A stretch of 64,000 bases of DNA from Ideonella benzenivorans. GTDB taxonomy: Bacteria; Pseudomonadota; Gammaproteobacteria; Burkholderiales; Burkholderiaceae_C. Shown here in pieces: positions 1-8,820 of the stretch. The position numbers and the translations under genes were made by a program. Below the pieces are notes generated by a model that made no database searches, was not told the origin of the DNA, and saw only the letters and a list, made by a program, of their open reading frames with translations. The number at the start of each line of letters is the position of its first letter. Positions within the stretch are counted from its first letter, which is position 1. The stretch lies in NCBI RefSeq assembly GCF_020387415.1, contig NZ_JAGWCB010000020.1:62001-126000 (forward strand), written 5' to 3'.

Positions 1-2
1 AA

Positions 3-605
3 CCCAGCGCCCTGTCCTGCGGCGATGGGGCCATGGTCGTCACCGACGACGACCGTCTGGCCATCGAGCTGCGCTACCTGCGTCAGCGTTCCATCAAGGA
101 CCGCAACTCGCTGTCGGTGGGCGCCCGCGTGCCGCTGCAGGCCGGCATCAGCGAGCTGACCGCTGCCATGGGCGTGGGGCAGCTGGCCCGCATCGACGAG
201 CTGCTGGAACGCCGCAAGGTCGTGGAGGCCCTCTACCGCGACCTGATGAACAGCTTCGAGGGCATCAAGCCGCCCTACATCGCCGACGAGGTCGACGAGG
301 TGCACTGGATGGTCTGGCAGGTGCACCTGGGCACCCGCTTCACCGCCAGCGCCCGCAAGCAGATTGTCGACGACCTCAACCGCGAGCACATCGAGGCGGC
401 GCCCTTCTGCAAGCCGCTGCATCAGCAGTTCTTCTACCAGCAGCAGGGCTGGAAGCGGGGCGACCTGCCGCTGGCCGAGCGCATCGGCGACCGCGCCCTG
501 GCCCTGCCCTTCCACGCCCAGCTCGACGAGGACGCGGTGCGCTTCATCGTCGGGGCGCTCAAGGACATCGCCACCAACATCGGGGCCGGCGTGCCCATCT
601 ACTGA
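3..605 (+). CDS. DegT/DnrJ/EryC1/StrS-type aminotransferase, 3' part
   Basis: The reading frame is open from the window edge, so the start codon and the N-terminal half, probably including the PLP lysine, lie outside. The visible 200 residues match the C-terminal half of the sugar/amino aminotransferase fold-type I family: a GDGAMVVTDDD segment near the edge (family form GEGGMVVTDD), a SELTAAMGVGQLARIDELLERR helix region, and a PLH segment followed by LPFHAQLDED near the end. Such enzymes transaminate keto-sugars or other keto substrates using PLP. The stop is 13 bases before the next start, so it heads or sits inside the operon running to 6106. The substrate cannot be read from this fragment. 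Confidence 0.82.
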   Translation, partial: PSALSCGDGAMVVTDDDRLAIELRYLRQRSIKDRNSLSVGARVPLQAGISELTAAMGVGQLARIDELLERRKVVEALYRDLMNSFEGIKPPYIADEVDEVHWMVWQVHLGTRFTASARKQIVDDLNREHIEAAPFCKPLHQQFFYQQQGWKRGDLPLAERIGDRALALPFHAQLDEDAVRFIVGALKDIATNIGAGVPIY

Positions 606-618
606 CCCGGAGATGCCC

Positions 619-1464
619 ATGACCTTCACCACCCTGGACCACCTGCCCGACGATGTCGCGGCCGGTCTCATCGCCGGCTCGCTGGCCCCCTACCTGGGCC
701 CCGGCATGCTGGGCCTGGTGGCCGACCTGCCGGTGCCCGGCGACCCGCTGGCCCTGGCGACCGTGCTGACCACCCGCAACAGCGTGCCCGGCAAGATCAA
801 GCACCGCCTGACCCAGGCCGCCCAGTTCATCGAGAACTTCAAGCACCGCAAGACCCTGGTCAGCGGCATGGACCTGGCCTTTGCCGCTCTGCCCGCGCCC
901 AGTGCGCTGCACCGTTGGGTCGCCAGCCTGAAGGCCCCGCTGATCGTGGACGCCTGGTACGACGACACCATGCGCGGCGCGCTGAGCGCGCGGGCGGACT
1001 GGGCCGAGGTGCAGGGGCTGTCGCAGAGCGAGCACTTCGGCACCTGGTTCGGCTGGTATGGCGCCGATGGCCAGCCGCTGACCGAGGAGCCGGTGGACAT
1101 GGCCACCGTGTACTACAAGCCCTGGGGCGGCCACCTGCCGGCCAGCAACTACCTGGTGTCCGACACGGACCATGTCGAGGTGCTGACCGAGATCGACATC
1201 CAGACGCCCATCCCACCGGTGGTGCAGGCCCGCCGCGCCCGCCTGGGCTTCGTGTTCCTGGGCTGCCGCTTCAACGACCAGCTGCCGCGCACTTTCGCGC
1301 GCCAGATCATGAAGCGCTCCGGCGGCCCGCACTACGCCGTCCTGCCCGACGAGCCCACCCGCATGGAGGCCCGCTTCCTGGAGGAGCAGGGCGTCACCCG
1401 CATTGCGCTGCCGTTGGCCGAGGTGGCCGCACAGCTCACCCGAGGCGTGGCCGTCCCGGCCTGA
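619..1464 (+). CDS. SIR2-like domain protein
   Basis: A 281-residue protein. I chose the ATG at 619 over the one at 613 because GGAG at 609-612 lies 6 bases upstream of 619 and directly abuts 613. The N-terminus has a hydrophobic stretch leading into APYLGPGMLG, which resembles the first glycine-rich nucleotide-binding turn of SIR2_2-type proteins. A second glycine-rich segment (LGFVFLGCRFND, about residue 215) resembles the later Rossmann part. I see no clear catalytic histidine of deacetylating sirtuins, so NAD hydrolysis or mere NAD/ADP-ribose binding are both possible. It lies between the aminotransferase and a ferredoxin in one operon. The family assignment is by pattern only. Confidence 0.6.
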   Translation: MTFTTLDHLPDDVAAGLIAGSLAPYLGPGMLGLVADLPVPGDPLALATVLTTRNSVPGKIKHRLTQAAQFIENFKHRKTLVSGMDLAFAALPAPSALHRWVASLKAPLIVDAWYDDTMRGALSARADWAEVQGLSQSEHFGTWFGWYGADGQPLTEEPVDMATVYYKPWGGHLPASNYLVSDTDHVEVLTEIDIQTPIPPVVQARRARLGFVFLGCRFNDQLPRTFARQIMKRSGGPHYAVLPDEPTRMEARFLEEQGVTRIALPLAEVAAQLTRGVAVPA

Positions 1465-1499
1465 GCCCCCTCTCTTTCCCACACGACAAGGAGAACACC

Positions 1500-1808
1500 A
1501 TGACCACCCTGACCATCCTGCCTTCGGGCACCACCCTGGACGTGAGCGAAGGCGCCAACCTGCTGCAGACCCTGCTGGCGGCTGGCGAGAAGCTGGTGAG
1601 CAAGTGCGGCGGCCAGGCCAAGTGCGGCGCCTGCCACGTGTTCATCAAGGAGGGTCGCAAAGGCGTCTCCAAGATGACCTCCGAGGAAAACGCCAAGCTC
1701 GACAGCCTGGTGGGCGTGGGCAGCAAGTCCCGCCTGGCCTGCCAGGTCAACATCCTGGGCACCGAGCCGGTCACCGTGGAGTTGCTGGGCGCGCTCTCCG
1801 GCTTCTGA
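1500..1808 (+). CDS. [2Fe-2S] ferredoxin, plant/mammalian-type fold
   Basis: A 102-residue protein with a good ribosome binding site (AGGAG at 1488). Cysteines C36, C42, C45 and C81 form the C-x5-C-x2-C...C ligand set of [2Fe-2S] ferredoxins, within KCGGQAKCGACH and RLAC. It therefore carries single electrons in the cytoplasm. Its neighbours are a flavoprotein oxidase immediately downstream and a flavin monooxygenase at the operon end, either of which could be its partner. Small ferredoxins of this type are common near nitrogenase genes, but this one sits about 55 kb from nifH in this window, so a role in nitrogen fixation is only a possibility. Confidence 0.9.
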   Translation: MTTLTILPSGTTLDVSEGANLLQTLLAAGEKLVSKCGGQAKCGACHVFIKEGRKGVSKMTSEENAKLDSLVGVGSKSRLACQVNILGTEPVTVELLGALSGF

Positions 1809-1849
1809 GCCGGGCTTCCGATTCCCACCCCCCGGCCGCAGGAGGCCCC

Positions 1850-3487
1850 ATGGACAAGATGCTGGACGTGGCCATTGTCGGTGGCGGCGTGTGCGGGCTG
1901 GCGCTGGCGCACAGCCTGCAGGCCCGCCGCCTGGACTGGGCCTTGTTCGAGGCGCGTGAGCGCCTGGGCGGCCGGGTGCTGACGGCCACCGGCGCCCAGG
2001 GTCAGCCCCTGGACCTGGGGCCCACCTGGTACTGGCCCGGCCACCAGCCGTCCATGGCGCGCCTGGTGGCTGACCTCGGGCTGGACACCGTGGCCCAGGC
2101 CGATGACGGTCGGGTGCTGTTGCTGGACCAGGCCGCCGAGCTCCCCGCCACGGTGACCGTGGCCAGCGCCACCGCGCAGGACGCGGATGCCGCCCTGCCG
2201 GCCCCGCCCGGGCAGGGCAGCCTGCATGGCGGCGCCCATCGCCTGGCCGGTGGCATGGGGGCCCTGGCGGCCGCCCTGACGCGGCCGTTGCCGCTGGCCC
2301 GCCTGCACCTGGGCCAGACCCTGCTGGCCGTGACCGATGCGGGCGACCATGTGCGTCTGTCCCTGCGCCTGGGCGGGCAGGAGCACACGGTGCGGGCCCG
2401 GCGTGTGGTGCTGGCCCTGCCACCGCGGGTGGCCCAGGCGGGCGTCCGCTTCGAGCCGGCCCTGCCGGTCGAAGTGAACGAGGCCCTGCAGGCCCAGCCC
2501 ACCTGGATGGCCACCGCGGCCAAGGCGGCCGTGGCCTACCCCAGCGCCTTCTGGCGGGCCGACGGCCACAGCGGCAATGCCTGGGTCACCCATGCCCAGG
2601 CGGTGCTGGCCGAGGTTTTCGACGCCAGCGGCCCGGCCGGTGCCGCGCTGGCGGGCTTCAGTGCCCTGGCCGCGTCACAGCGGCCGGCCTTTGCGCGCAG
2701 CATGCCGCTGCTGGTGGAAAGCCAGATGGCCATGCTCTTCGGCGAAGGCGCGCGCGACGGTGAGCTGCACTGGCAGGACTGGGCCGAGGAGCCCTTCACC
2801 TGCAGTCCGCTGGACCGGGCGACCGAGGCCCTGGCCGCCCATCCCGAGCCCGGTGCCGCCACCGACACCTTGCAGTTGCCGCAGTGGGACGGGCGGCTCC
2901 TGTTCGGCGGCGCCGAGACGGCCCAGCGCGGCACGGGCTACCTGGAGGGCGCGCTGGGCGCGGCAGCCCGCTTGCGCCACCTGCTGCAGCAGCCCCTGCT
3001 GCCGGCCCGGCCGCCCGAGGCCGCCAACGACGCCCAGCTGCGCCTGTTCGGCGACTGGGTGGCGGAGCAGCGCGGCCAGGCGGTGCAGCGCTACCGCCAG
3101 CGCCTGCACCAGGCCCTGTCGCGCCAGCAGGATGCCCAGCTGACCCAGCGCGCCCTGGTGGAGGCGCTGGAGTCGCTCTACACCGAGGCTTTGCAGCATC
3201 TGGATGTCCTGCCACTGCAGGCCGCCACGCCACCGGCCCAGGGACGGGCGGCCCTCACGCCGCAGGTGCTGGCCCCTTTCCACGGCCTGGCCGACGAGTT
3301 GCTGGTGGAGGCGGTGCGCTTCAACAGCAGCTCCTGCGCGCTGTCGAACTTCCCCTTCGAGCACCAGCCGTCCCGTGAGTACCTGGCCACCATTCGCCGC
3401 GATCTGGCCGCCGTCTGGCAGGCCTTTGCGCTGGCCGCCAACGACCGCCTGCTGCGCAAGGCGGACACCGCCACGGGGGCCGCATGA
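1850..3487 (+). CDS. FAD-dependent amine oxidase-like flavoprotein
   Basis: A 545-residue protein preceded by AGGAGG at 1840-1845. Residues 7-16 give VAIVGGGVCG, the GxGxxG dinucleotide-binding turn, followed by FEARERLGGRV, the GG doublet typical of the monoamine oxidase/phytoene desaturase group. A late segment LFGGAETAQRGTGYLEGAL is the usual C-terminal FAD-binding region of amine oxidases (GxxYLEGA type). The protein continues about 200 residues beyond that, longer than ordinary amine oxidases; the tail is helical and alanine-rich and I do not recognise it. The stop overlaps the next start (ATGA at 3484-3487), implying translational coupling with the AAA+ ATPase. Substrate unknown. Confidence 0.82.
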   Translation: MDKMLDVAIVGGGVCGLALAHSLQARRLDWALFEARERLGGRVLTATGAQGQPLDLGPTWYWPGHQPSMARLVADLGLDTVAQADDGRVLLLDQAAELPATVTVASATAQDADAALPAPPGQGSLHGGAHRLAGGMGALAAALTRPLPLARLHLGQTLLAVTDAGDHVRLSLRLGGQEHTVRARRVVLALPPRVAQAGVRFEPALPVEVNEALQAQPTWMATAAKAAVAYPSAFWRADGHSGNAWVTHAQAVLAEVFDASGPAGAALAGFSALAASQRPAFARSMPLLVESQMAMLFGEGARDGELHWQDWAEEPFTCSPLDRATEALAAHPEPGAATDTLQLPQWDGRLLFGGAETAQRGTGYLEGALGAAARLRHLLQQPLLPARPPEAANDAQLRLFGDWVAEQRGQAVQRYRQRLHQALSRQQDAQLTQRALVEALESLYTEALQHLDVLPLQAATPPAQGRAALTPQVLAPFHGLADELLVEAVRFNSSSCALSNFPFEHQPSREYLATIRRDLAAVWQAFALAANDRLLRKADTATGAA

Positions 3488-5172
3488 AACTGGCGCTGGA
3501 GCGGGCCCAGGTGCAGGCCCTGAGCGAGTCCTTCCCGCGGCTGGCCCAGCTGCAGGACCAGCTGCGCTACACCCACCGGCTGGAGCTGCCCTGGCAGCAA
3601 CTGCAACTGGCCGAGCTGACCTTCCTGGGCAAGCTCTACCAGGCCCAGGGCGCCGAGGCCCGCCACCGCCAGTTGCAGGGTCTGCTGGCCGCGCTGCAGG
3701 ACGAGGGCCCGCGCTTCGGCGAGGACGACGAGCTGGAGCAGCTGCTGCCGGCCCTGGCGCATTACCTGATCCAGGACGCCCAGCGCGGCTGGCTGTTCGC
3801 CACCGCGCCCAGCGGCCGGGCGGCTGCGTGGGTGGTGACGCGGCTGGACTATGTCTCGGGCTCCAACGAGGAGATGGGCAAGGTGCTCATCGAGCTCAAG
3901 GCCCTGCTGCGCGCCGGCATCGTCAGCACCACGGTGCGCATCGTCGAGGCCGATCTGCCCGGCCACACGGTGGCCGAGATCCTGGCGGCCAAGGGCCTGC
4001 TCAAGGAGACACCCGCGCTGCTGGCGGCCTACGACGCCATGGCCGAGCGCTACATCGACTGGCGCGGCCGTTACGGTGCACAGTTCTGCGGCCAGGGCAT
4101 CGGCTTCGTGGCCGAAGACCCCAGCGCCACCCACCGCGACACCGACTGGACCCGCAAGGACCAGGTGGTGCTCTCGGCCTCGGGCCAGCCGGCCCGTCTG
4201 GTCAACGACGAGGGCATCCTGCCGCCGCGCAGCGCCACGCTGGACAGCACCGGCGACATCCTGGGGCCCTATCTGCGCAAGGCCGCCAAGAGCAACCGCT
4301 ACGCCGCCGAGGACGAGGTGCAGGCCGAGCGCGCCGCCCAGCCCGAGGGCCTGTTCACCCAGCTGCCGGTGCAGGGCTTTCTGTTCCTGTTCCACCTGGA
4401 GCTGCACCAGCACCTGTGGGTGCATGTGGACGACCTGACGCCCTATGTCTACCAGCCCGAGCTGAAGACCCGGCTGGTGCTGCCACCCGAGCAGACCGAC
4501 CTGATCGACATCCTGACCGCCGAGATGGACGTGCTGATGGACGACATCGTGGCCGGCAAGAGCGGCGGCACCACGGTGCTGTGCGCCGGCCCCCCGGGCG
4601 TGGGCAAGACGCTGACCGCCGAGGTCTACGCCGAGATCATCGGCCGGCCGCTCTACCGCGTGCACTCGGGCCAGCTGGGCCTGAACGTGGCGACGATGGA
4701 GACCGCGCTGAAGGAGGCGCTCACGCGCGCCCAGCGCTGGGGCGCGGTGATGCTGATCGACGAGGCCGATGTCTACATCAAGCGGCGCGACGACAACCTG
4801 GCCATGAACGCGGTGGTGGGCGTCTTCCTGCGGGTGCTGGAGTACTTCAACGGCCTGCTGTTCCTGACCACCAACCGCATCGACGACATCGACGAGGCCA
4901 TCGTCAGCCGCTGCATCGCGCTGATCCGCTACCAGGCGCCCGACGAGGCGGCGCGGGCCCGCATCTGGCGCGTGATGGCCGGGCAGTTCGGCCTGGCGCT
5001 GGACGAGGCGCAGATCGCGTGGCTGGCCCGGCACTACGCCCAGGCCAGCGGCCGCGACATCAAGGGCCTGGCCAAGCTGGTGACCACCTACTGCCACCAC
5101 AAGCAGGTGGCGCCCTCGCGCGAGGTCTTCGAGCGCTGCGCCGTGTTCCGCGGCTTTGAACCAGGAGTCTGA
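3484..5172 (+). CDS. AAA+ ATPase with a large N-terminal domain
   Basis: A 562-residue protein. The C-terminal third is a classical AAA module: Walker A GPPGVGKT at residues 369-376, Walker B MLIDEAD with D426/E427, and a sensor/arginine-finger region TTNRIDDIDEAIVSRC. The first ~340 residues form an unrecognised domain, presumably a substrate or partner adaptor. Single-module AAA proteins of this kind usually act as hexameric remodelling chaperones, for example inserting or removing cofactors or activating a partner enzyme (as CbbX does for Rubisco). Its position between a flavin oxidase and a flavin monooxygenase suggests it remodels one of the operon's enzymes. That is inference. Confidence 0.85.
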   Translation: MKLALERAQVQALSESFPRLAQLQDQLRYTHRLELPWQQLQLAELTFLGKLYQAQGAEARHRQLQGLLAALQDEGPRFGEDDELEQLLPALAHYLIQDAQRGWLFATAPSGRAAAWVVTRLDYVSGSNEEMGKVLIELKALLRAGIVSTTVRIVEADLPGHTVAEILAAKGLLKETPALLAAYDAMAERYIDWRGRYGAQFCGQGIGFVAEDPSATHRDTDWTRKDQVVLSASGQPARLVNDEGILPPRSATLDSTGDILGPYLRKAAKSNRYAAEDEVQAERAAQPEGLFTQLPVQGFLFLFHLELHQHLWVHVDDLTPYVYQPELKTRLVLPPEQTDLIDILTAEMDVLMDDIVAGKSGGTTVLCAGPPGVGKTLTAEVYAEIIGRPLYRVHSGQLGLNVATMETALKEALTRAQRWGAVMLIDEADVYIKRRDDNLAMNAVVGVFLRVLEYFNGLLFLTTNRIDDIDEAIVSRCIALIRYQAPDEAARARIWRVMAGQFGLALDEAQIAWLARHYAQASGRDIKGLAKLVTTYCHHKQVAPSREVFERCAVFRGFEPGV

Positions 5173-5176
5173 GACC

Positions 5177-6106
5177 ATGGGGGCGCCACAGCTGGGCTAT
5201 CTGGCCCTGTCCGAGAACCCGACCGACGAAGCCGGCCGGGCCTTGGTGCGGCAGTTCGTGCTGGCCCGCGAGGCCGACCGCATGGGCTACGACGACATCT
5301 GGCTGGCCGAGCACCACGGTGAATCCGCCTGGCCGCAGGCGGGCGTGCTCAGCCTGCTGGGCCACCTCAGCGCCGTCACCAGCAAGGCCCGCATCGGCAG
5401 CCTGCCGCTGCTGCCGGCGCTGCGCGACCCGGCCCTGCTGGCCGAGGAACTGGCCACGCTGGCCTTGCTGTCCAAGGGCCGCTTCCAGCTGGGCGTGGCC
5501 AGCGGCGCGGCCTTGCCTGGTTTGCTGCAGCGCCATGGCCTGACGGCCGGGCAGGCCCGTCAGGCCCTGTGGCACTTTCTGCGCCATTGGCCGGCCGCCT
5601 GGGCCGAGGGGCCGCAGGCCGTGCAGCCCGCGCCGGCGCCCGTGCCGGTGTGGCTGGCCGCGGAGGACGAGGCCAGCCTGCGCCTGGCCGGCGAGCAGGG
5701 CTGGGGGCTGGTGGCCTCGGCCACCCACACGGCCGAGCGCGTGCAGCGCATGGTGCGGCTCTACACCCAGGCCAGCGGGGGTCAGGCGCCCCGGCTGGTG
5801 CTGGCCCGCTTCGCCTGCAGCGCCGACACCCCCGAGGAGGCCGAGGCCGTGGCCCGGCCCTACCTGCAGCAGCGGGCCGAGCGCGCCATCCGGCAGGGGT
5901 GGGGCGCCACGGCCTGCGACCCCGCCGCACTGCGGGCCCTGGCGCTCGTCGGCCGCCACGCCGAGGTGGCCGAGCAGTTCAAGGCCCTGGCCGACCGCTA
6001 CGGTGCCACCCACGTGGCCATCGTGCCCACCAGCGGCCAGTTCGACACCCACAAGCACATCCTTGCCGCCTTTGTCGACGAGGTGCGGCCCCTGCTCGAC
6101 GAGTGA
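5177..6106 (+). CDS. LLM-class flavin-dependent oxidoreductase
   Basis: A 309-residue protein. The start at 5177 follows AGGAG at 5163-5167 by 9 bases; an upstream TTG at 5156 is in frame but overlaps the AAA+ gene. The sequence shows the bacterial luciferase-like pattern: an N-terminal strand LGYLALSENPTDEAG, then DIWLAEHHGE (the EHH segment conserved in the family), then RIGSLPLLPALRDPALLAEELATL. These enzymes use reduced FMN and oxygen, or F420, to oxidise varied substrates and need an external flavin reductase or electron donor; the ferredoxin of the same operon could supply electrons. It is the last gene of the cluster: the next gene starts 226 bases on. Confidence 0.85.
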   Translation: MGAPQLGYLALSENPTDEAGRALVRQFVLAREADRMGYDDIWLAEHHGESAWPQAGVLSLLGHLSAVTSKARIGSLPLLPALRDPALLAEELATLALLSKGRFQLGVASGAALPGLLQRHGLTAGQARQALWHFLRHWPAAWAEGPQAVQPAPAPVPVWLAAEDEASLRLAGEQGWGLVASATHTAERVQRMVRLYTQASGGQAPRLVLARFACSADTPEEAEAVARPYLQQRAERAIRQGWGATACDPAALRALALVGRHAEVAEQFKALADRYGATHVAIVPTSGQFDTHKHILAAFVDEVRPLLDE

Positions 6107-6332
6107 GGCCGGGATGGCCATCGCCGCGCGCCCGCGGACCGGGGGATCGCCGCGTGGCCGCGCCACCGCCACGCAGGGAACGCCTGGGGTGAGCCATCGG
6201 CACCCGCCTGTCCCCTAAAATTGCCGCCTCTTCGCGCCGGTCGGGGCGGTTTTCTCCGCGGCGCGCTCTTCGCCATTCGCCCGCATCCTGCCAGCGGCCC
6301 ATGGTTCACGGCAACGCAAGGGAAGCTCCACC

Positions 6333-7043
6333 ATGGGTGCGCAATGGAAAGCAAAGCACAAGGACCTGGCTGCCAATGCCAAGGGCCGGCTGTTCGGCAA
6401 ACTCGCCAAAGACATCATGATCGCGGCGCGCAACGGCGCCGATCCGGCCGCCAACGCCCGCCTGCGGCTGGTGGTGGAGCAGGCCCGCAAGGTCTCCATG
6501 CCCAAGGACACGCTGGAGCGCGCGATCAAGAAGGGCGCCGGGCTGACCGGCGAGGCGGTGCACTTCGAGCACGCCCTCTACGAGGGCTTCGCCCCGCACC
6601 GCGTGGCGGTGATGGTCGAGTGCCTGACCGACAATGTGAACCGCGCCGCCTCCGACATGCGGGTGCTGTTCCGCAAGGGCCAGCTGGGCACCTCCGGTTC
6701 CGTGTCCTGGGATTTTGACCACCTGGGCATGATCGAGGCCGAGCCCGCCCGCCCGGGGGCCGACCCGGAGATGGCCGCCATCGAGGCCGGGGCCCAGGAC
6801 CTGGAGCCAGGCGACGATGGCGCCACCCTGTTCCTGACCGATCCGGCCGACCTGGATCTGGTCAGCCGTGCGCTGCCGGCCCAGGGTTTCACGGTGCTGT
6901 CGGCCAAGCTGGGCTACAAGCCGAAGAACCCGGTCGACCCGGCCAGCCTGAGCGCCGAGCAGCTGGAGGAGGTGGAAACCTTCCTGGCCGCCCTCGACGA
7001 CAACGAAGACGTGCAGAACGTGTACGTTGGCCTGCAGGGCTGA
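6333..7043 (+). CDS. YebC/PmpR (TACO1) family protein
   Basis: A 236-residue protein, the usual family length. The N-terminal basic region ([19 protein letters not shown], then [23 protein letters not shown]) and the [13 protein letters not shown] segment are characteristic of YebC. Members have been described both as DNA-binding regulators and, more recently, as ribosome-associated factors that ease translation of proline-rich stretches. The start follows an A/G-rich stretch (AAGGGAAG) at about 6318. It appears to be transcribed alone or with the small DUF3297 gene 44 bases downstream. Betaproteobacteria often hold two YebC paralogues and I cannot tell which this is. Confidence 0.9.
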   Translation: MGAQWKAKHKDLAANAKGRLFGKLAKDIMIAARNGADPAANARLRLVVEQARKVSMPKDTLERAIKKGAGLTGEAVHFEHALYEGFAPHRVAVMVECLTDNVNRAASDMRVLFRKGQLGTSGSVSWDFDHLGMIEAEPARPGADPEMAAIEAGAQDLEPGDDGATLFLTDPADLDLVSRALPAQGFTVLSAKLGYKPKNPVDPASLSAEQLEEVETFLAALDDNEDVQNVYVGLQG

Positions 7044-7087
7044 GCCCCCCGGCCTTCTCCCTTTTTGATCTCACCACGCACCGCCTC

Positions 7088-7345
7088 ATGACCGACGCCA
7101 CGCCCACCACCGACCGCCCCGAACTGCCCGACCATCTCTCCACCGACGCGAAGAGCCCGTTCTTCGATGCCAAGGTGTTCGAGCACGACGTGGGCATCCG
7201 CTTCAACGGCCAGCAGCGCATGGACGTGGCCGAGTACTGCATCAGCGAAGGCTGGATCAAGGTGCCGGTGGGCAAGAAGGTGGACCGCAAGGGCCAGCCG
7301 CTGCTGATCAAGCTCAAGGGCACGGTCGAGGCGTTCTACCTCTGA
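7088..7345 (+). CDS. DUF3297 family small protein
   Basis: An 85-residue soluble protein. The pattern PDHLSTDAKSPFFDAKVFEHDVG, then IRFNGQQRMDVAEYCISEGWIKVP, then GKKVDRKGQPLLIKLKG matches the conserved DUF3297 family of proteobacteria, which has no assigned function. The lysine/arginine-rich second half suggests nucleic acid or ribosome contact, but that is a guess. It follows the YebC gene at a 44-base gap on the same strand, so the two may be cotranscribed. Confidence 0.85.
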   Translation: MTDATPTTDRPELPDHLSTDAKSPFFDAKVFEHDVGIRFNGQQRMDVAEYCISEGWIKVPVGKKVDRKGQPLLIKLKGTVEAFYL

Positions 7346-7467
7346 CCCCGCCGCATGGCAGGCCGCGGGCCTGCCGGGGTCCACGGATCTGCGGCTGGAA
7401 ACATCCCTCTTTGTGAGGACCTGGCCGGTCCGGCACCCCTACACTGGTTCACCGGGAGGCTGTCGTC

Positions 7468-8802
7468 ATGTCCGACCAGATCTCGCCCATGGCATCCTCG
7501 CTGGCACCCGCATTCGATCTCTTGCTCGATGCGGTCTGCATGGTGGATGAGCAGGGGCTCTTCGTCTACGTCAGCGCGGCTTGCGAACCCATCCTCGGCT
7601 ACACGCCGCAGGAGTTGATCGGAACCCGCATGATCGAGCTGGTGCTGCCCGAGGACCGGGAGCGCACCCGCGAGGCCGGCCAGCGTGTCATGGCCGGGCA
7701 CACCCACCTGAATTTCGAGAACCGCTACCTGCACAAGGACGGGCGGATCGTGCACCTGATGTGGTCCGCACGCTGGCTGCCCCAGGAGCGCCTGCGCATC
7801 GCCGTGGCGCGCGACATCACCGAGCGCAAGCGGGCCGAGCTGATCCAGGCCGCCACCTACGCCATCTCCGAGGCCGCCCACCGGACCGAGGAGCTGGGCG
7901 GGCTGTGCCAGCAGATCCACCTGGCGATCGTGGGGCTGATGCCGGGCCACCACCTGGCCGTGGCCCTGCGCGACGACGCGGCCAGTGGCGGGCTCAGTTT
8001 CCCGTACTGGGCCGATGGGCGGGGGGAGGTGAACGCCGAGCGGCGCGCCGACCTGGCGGCCTTCTGCGAGGAGGTGATCCGCCAGGGCGAGGTTCGGCTG
8101 GTGCGCCGCGGGTGCCATCCCGAGGCCGAGGCCTGGCCGGATGGCGACCTGCATTGCCGGGTGGGCGTGCCGCTGCGCACCCACAACGGGGTCATCGGCG
8201 CCCTGGTGCTCAAAAGTTACGGGGATGAGGCCGGCTGCGGCGAGCAGGACCTGGCCCTGCTGCAGTACATCTGCACCCAGATCGCGACCGTGATCGAACG
8301 CCAGCGGCTGTTTGGCCGGTTGCGCCACATGTCGCACCACGACGCCCTGACCGGGCTGCCCAACCGGGCCTTGCTGCGCGACCGGCTCCAGCAGGCCATC
8401 GCCCGGGCCCGGCGGGGCAGCAGCTTTCTGTCGGTGCTCTACCTGGACCTGGACCGGTTCAAGGAGGTCAACGACACCCATGGCCATCTGGTGGGCGATC
8501 GCCTGCTGCAGGCCTTCGCCGAGCGCCTGAAGTCCCAGCTGCGGACCTCGGACACCGTGGCCCGCGTGGGCGGGGACGAGTTCGTCGTGCTGCTGGAGTC
8601 ACCCAAAGGGCTGGCCGGCAACCGGGCGGCGGCCGACAAGATCCGCGAGGCCTTTGTCACCCCCTTGTCGGTGGACGGCCGCCCGCTGCCCATCCAGCCC
8701 AGCATCGGCCTGGCCGACTTTCCCGCCGATGGCGAGGAGGAGGGCCAGTTGCTCAGCGCGGCCGACAGCGCGATGTACTCGGCCAAGGGCGGCCGGCCCT
8801 GA
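7468..8802 (+). CDS. PAS-GAF-GGDEF diguanylate cyclase
   Basis: A 444-residue soluble signalling protein. Residues ~12-130 are a PAS domain (DAVCMVDEQGLFVYVSAACEPILGYTPQELIG, ending in DITERKRAE). Residues ~135-280 form a GAF-like domain, and ~290-444 a GGDEF domain with HDALTGLPNRALL, DLDRFKEVND and an intact active site G368-G369-D370-E371-F372. It should make cyclic di-GMP from GTP in response to a small ligand or redox state sensed by the PAS/GAF part. There is no membrane segment. I see no clear RxxD inhibitory site before GGDEF. The gene stands alone between DUF3297 and a convergent peptidase. Confidence 0.92.
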   Translation: MSDQISPMASSLAPAFDLLLDAVCMVDEQGLFVYVSAACEPILGYTPQELIGTRMIELVLPEDRERTREAGQRVMAGHTHLNFENRYLHKDGRIVHLMWSARWLPQERLRIAVARDITERKRAELIQAATYAISEAAHRTEELGGLCQQIHLAIVGLMPGHHLAVALRDDAASGGLSFPYWADGRGEVNAERRADLAAFCEEVIRQGEVRLVRRGCHPEAEAWPDGDLHCRVGVPLRTHNGVIGALVLKSYGDEAGCGEQDLALLQYICTQIATVIERQRLFGRLRHMSHHDALTGLPNRALLRDRLQQAIARARRGSSFLSVLYLDLDRFKEVNDTHGHLVGDRLLQAFAERLKSQLRTSDTVARVGGDEFVVLLESPKGLAGNRAAADKIREAFVTPLSVDGRPLPIQPSIGLADFPADGEEEGQLLSAADSAMYSAKGGRP

Positions 8803-8820
8803 GGCTGGCGCCCACGCCGG

